Under the pieces are notes generated by a model, which was not told the DNA's origin, did not search any database, and saw only the letters and a list, made by a program, of their open reading frames with translations. From NCBI GenBank assembly GCA_030591745.1, contig JAUVAM010000224.1:1-6645 (forward strand): 6,645 bases of DNA, given 5' to 3'. Every line of letters begins with the position of its first letter. The first letter of the stretch is position 1. Positions 5,231 to 6,645 of this stretch are shown here, piece after piece. The position numbers were made by a program, and so were the translations under genes. Source of the DNA: Deltaproteobacteria bacterium (GTDB lineage Bacteria > Myxococcota > B64-G9).

Positions 5231-5671
5231 ATGCGGGAGATGCTGGCCAACAAATATCTGCTGAACGGACAGGCGGCCAAGGCCATGGAATTATACGAGC
5301 AGGCCCTGGCCGATGAACCCGATCAGGCGGACTTACAGTGCCGCCTCATCCTGGCCCAGTTGGCCCAGGCGAGCGACGAACGCACGGCCCCTTTGGAAGA
5401 GGTCGCGGCCTTCATCAGCACCTTGATGGATCGGGGCGGCCGTGAGGCACTCACCAAGTTGGTGGAAGGCTGTCAGGGCTATGCCAAGCATGCCGACCAA
5501 CCAGGTGAGGGCGCGGCATTAAATGGGCTTAAGGCGCTCTTAGCCGGGCGCGACGAACAGGCGCTGCTCCTTTTGTCCACGGTGGATCCGACGAAACAGC
5601 CAGCCGTGGCGGCACTCAAAAATAGGCTTTCAGACCAGCAAGCCAAGAAAGCCATAGGAGGCGCATCATGA
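5231..5671 (+). CDS. Small TPR-like protein, function unknown
   Basis: 146 residues from the ATG at 5231, which has AAGGAG (5219-5224) 6 bases before it. The frame is open back to 5072, but a longer start would overlap the activator's start and the promoter. Residues 4-37 resemble one tetratricopeptide repeat (KYLLNGQAAKAMELYEQAL, then DEP), and the rest is helical and alanine/leucine-rich and may hold degenerate repeats. There is no signal peptide or membrane segment, so it is probably cytoplasmic. Its stop overlaps the ccdA start (ATGA), so the two are translationally coupled. TPR proteins usually act as protein-binding scaffolds. A role as partner of the CcdA-type transporter or of a client protein is inferred from coupling only. 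Confidence 0.8.
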   Translation: MREMLANKYLLNGQAAKAMELYEQALADEPDQADLQCRLILAQLAQASDERTAPLEEVAAFISTLMDRGGREALTKLVEGCQGYAKHADQPGEGAALNGLKALLAGRDEQALLLLSTVDPTKQPAVAALKNRLSDQQAKKAIGGAS

Positions 5672-6645
5672 ATTTGGATCTTTTGGGCATCTTTGGCGCA
5701 GGCGTGCTGACCTTTGTCACGCCCTGCGTACTGCCTTTGATCCCCATTTATCTCTCGGCGCTGGTGGGCGGTGATTTCCGCACCTCGGGCGGCCGGGGAC
5801 AGGTCATGCTGCGGGCCTCCTGGTTCACCCTGGGTTTCATGATCATCTTCGTGCTCTTGGGCCTGACCGCCTCTTCCGTGGGCAGCTTTTTAACCGATCA
5901 CAAGGCAGCGGTGCAGGCCTTCGGCGCCGTGCTCATCGCCTTGTTCGGCCTGAAGTTCTTAGGCGTCATTCGCATCCCCTGGCTGGATCAAACCATCCGC
6001 GCCAACGATCAGAAATTCTCCACTCGCTTCGGCTGGCTAAACGCCCTGGTGATGGGCCTGGTCTTCGCCGCCGGCTGGTCGCCCTGCATCGGTCCCGTCT
6101 TGGGCTCGGTCTTAACTTACACGGCCACGGCCACAGCCGATCCCCTGGCCGGCGCCGGCTATCTGGCCGTCTACGGCCTCGGCTTCGCCATCCCGCTCAT
6201 GGTGATTGCAGCCTTCGCCGAAGCCGGCATGCGCCTCCTGGGCAAAATCAGCCCCCACCTGCGCAAAATCGAAGTGGGCTTGGGCGCCCTTTTGATCATC
6301 GTGGCCAGCACCATGGCTTTAGACGCCCTACCCGCCCTGACAGCGCCCTCGGCTGAAGGCACGCAAGTGGCCGAAGCCGAAAATCACCCCGTCATGCTGG
6401 CCTTCACCTCCAAAAACTGCACCATCTGCCAAAGCATGAAACCCACCATCAGCGGCATCAGCGACCAATGCGACGGCAACGGCGTCCGCGTCAAAACCAT
6501 CGACTTAAGCCAGCCCGACCAACGGGCCATGGCGGCAAAATACCGCATTCGCGGCGTACCCACCTTCGTCTTCAAGGATTCCGACGGCCAGGAAGTAGCC
6601 CGCCTAATCGGACAACAAACCGAACGCACCTTAAAACAAGCCATC
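5668..6645 (+). CDS. ccdA: CcdA-type thiol-disulfide transporter fused to a thioredoxin domain (3' end cut by window)
   Basis: 326 codons are open to the window edge with no stop; the end is probably close because the thioredoxin fold is nearly complete. The start has AGGAGG (5656-5661) 6 bases upstream. Residues 1-222 form a CcdA/DsbD-beta-like membrane domain with about six helices (near 5-31, 48-70, 80-102, 122-150, 161-185, 198-222). They carry the two redox cysteines in TPCVLPLIP (Cys20) and GWSPCIGP (Cys140). Residues 236-326 form a thioredoxin fold with Cys251 and Cys254 in NCTICQSMKP and the cis-proline at GVPTF (Pro298). CcdA family proteins carry electrons from cytoplasmic thioredoxin across the membrane to extracytoplasmic thiol proteins, for example for cytochrome c maturation. 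The fused domain would be the first acceptor, on the outside if topology follows CcdA. It is coupled to the TPR gene. No cytochrome maturation gene is in view, so the substrate is unknown. Confidence 0.92.
   Translation, partial: MNLDLLGIFGAGVLTFVTPCVLPLIPIYLSALVGGDFRTSGGRGQVMLRASWFTLGFMIIFVLLGLTASSVGSFLTDHKAAVQAFGAVLIALFGLKFLGVIRIPWLDQTIRANDQKFSTRFGWLNALVMGLVFAAGWSPCIGPVLGSVLTYTATATADPLAGAGYLAVYGLGFAIPLMVIAAFAEAGMRLLGKISPHLRKIEVGLGALLIIVASTMALDALPALTAPSAEGTQVAEAENHPVMLAFTSKNCTICQSMKPTISGISDQCDGNGVRVKTIDLSQPDQRAMAAKYRIRGVPTFVFKDSDGQEVARLIGQQTERTLKQAI

Overview
The window carries a bidirectional NAD-linked [NiFe] hydrogenase operon (group 3d type), a sigma-54 activator gene beside it, and a divergent two-gene operon for a membrane thiol-disulfide relay. 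Base composition is moderately GC-rich. A Hox-type soluble hydrogenase, an enhancer-binding protein with two cysteine-rich PAS domains, and a CcdA-thioredoxin fusion together suggest a Gram-negative bacterium with an anaerobic or facultative life, possibly of the deltaproteobacterial lineages. That placement is inference, because there is no rRNA or other phylogenetic marker here.

Layout, left to right. Bases 1-3152 hold, on the minus strand, hoxF > hoxU > hoxY > start of hoxH, with gaps of 14-19 bases, so one transcription unit. HoxF and HoxU form the NADH/flavin (diaphorase) module and HoxY plus HoxH the hydrogenase module. Bases 3153-3351 are a non-coding stretch dense in inverted repeats that must carry the hoxF promoter or leader. 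Bases 3352-5073 (minus) encode a PAS-PAS-AAA+-Fis activator of sigma-54 RNA polymerase, transcribed toward hoxF. Bases 5074-5230 are the divergent control region. Bases 5231-5671 (+) encode a small TPR-like protein, and its stop overlaps the start of a ccdA-thioredoxin gene (5668 to beyond the window end).

Working model. The activator senses redox or metabolic state through its cysteine-rich PAS domains and drives sigma-54 promoters. The only good sigma-54 promoter in the window (TGGCACG-N4-TTGGA, 5185-5200) is in front of the TPR-ccdA operon. A much weaker -24-like match sits before hoxF. The two control regions share an 11-base word, GCGACACAATG, in the same orientation toward the TPR gene and toward hoxF, and at nearly the same distance (33 and 34 bases) from the -24 TGG. 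They also share the 10-base word GTGGCACGAA. Separately, the leaders of hoxF and of the activator gene carry nearly the same sequence just before the start codon. It folds into a hairpin that buries the Shine-Dalgarno sequence, and the one-base difference between the copies falls in the loop. This suggests a shared translational control of the activator and the hydrogenase, and is the most unusual signal in the window.

No CRISPR array, transposon, tRNA or rRNA was seen.
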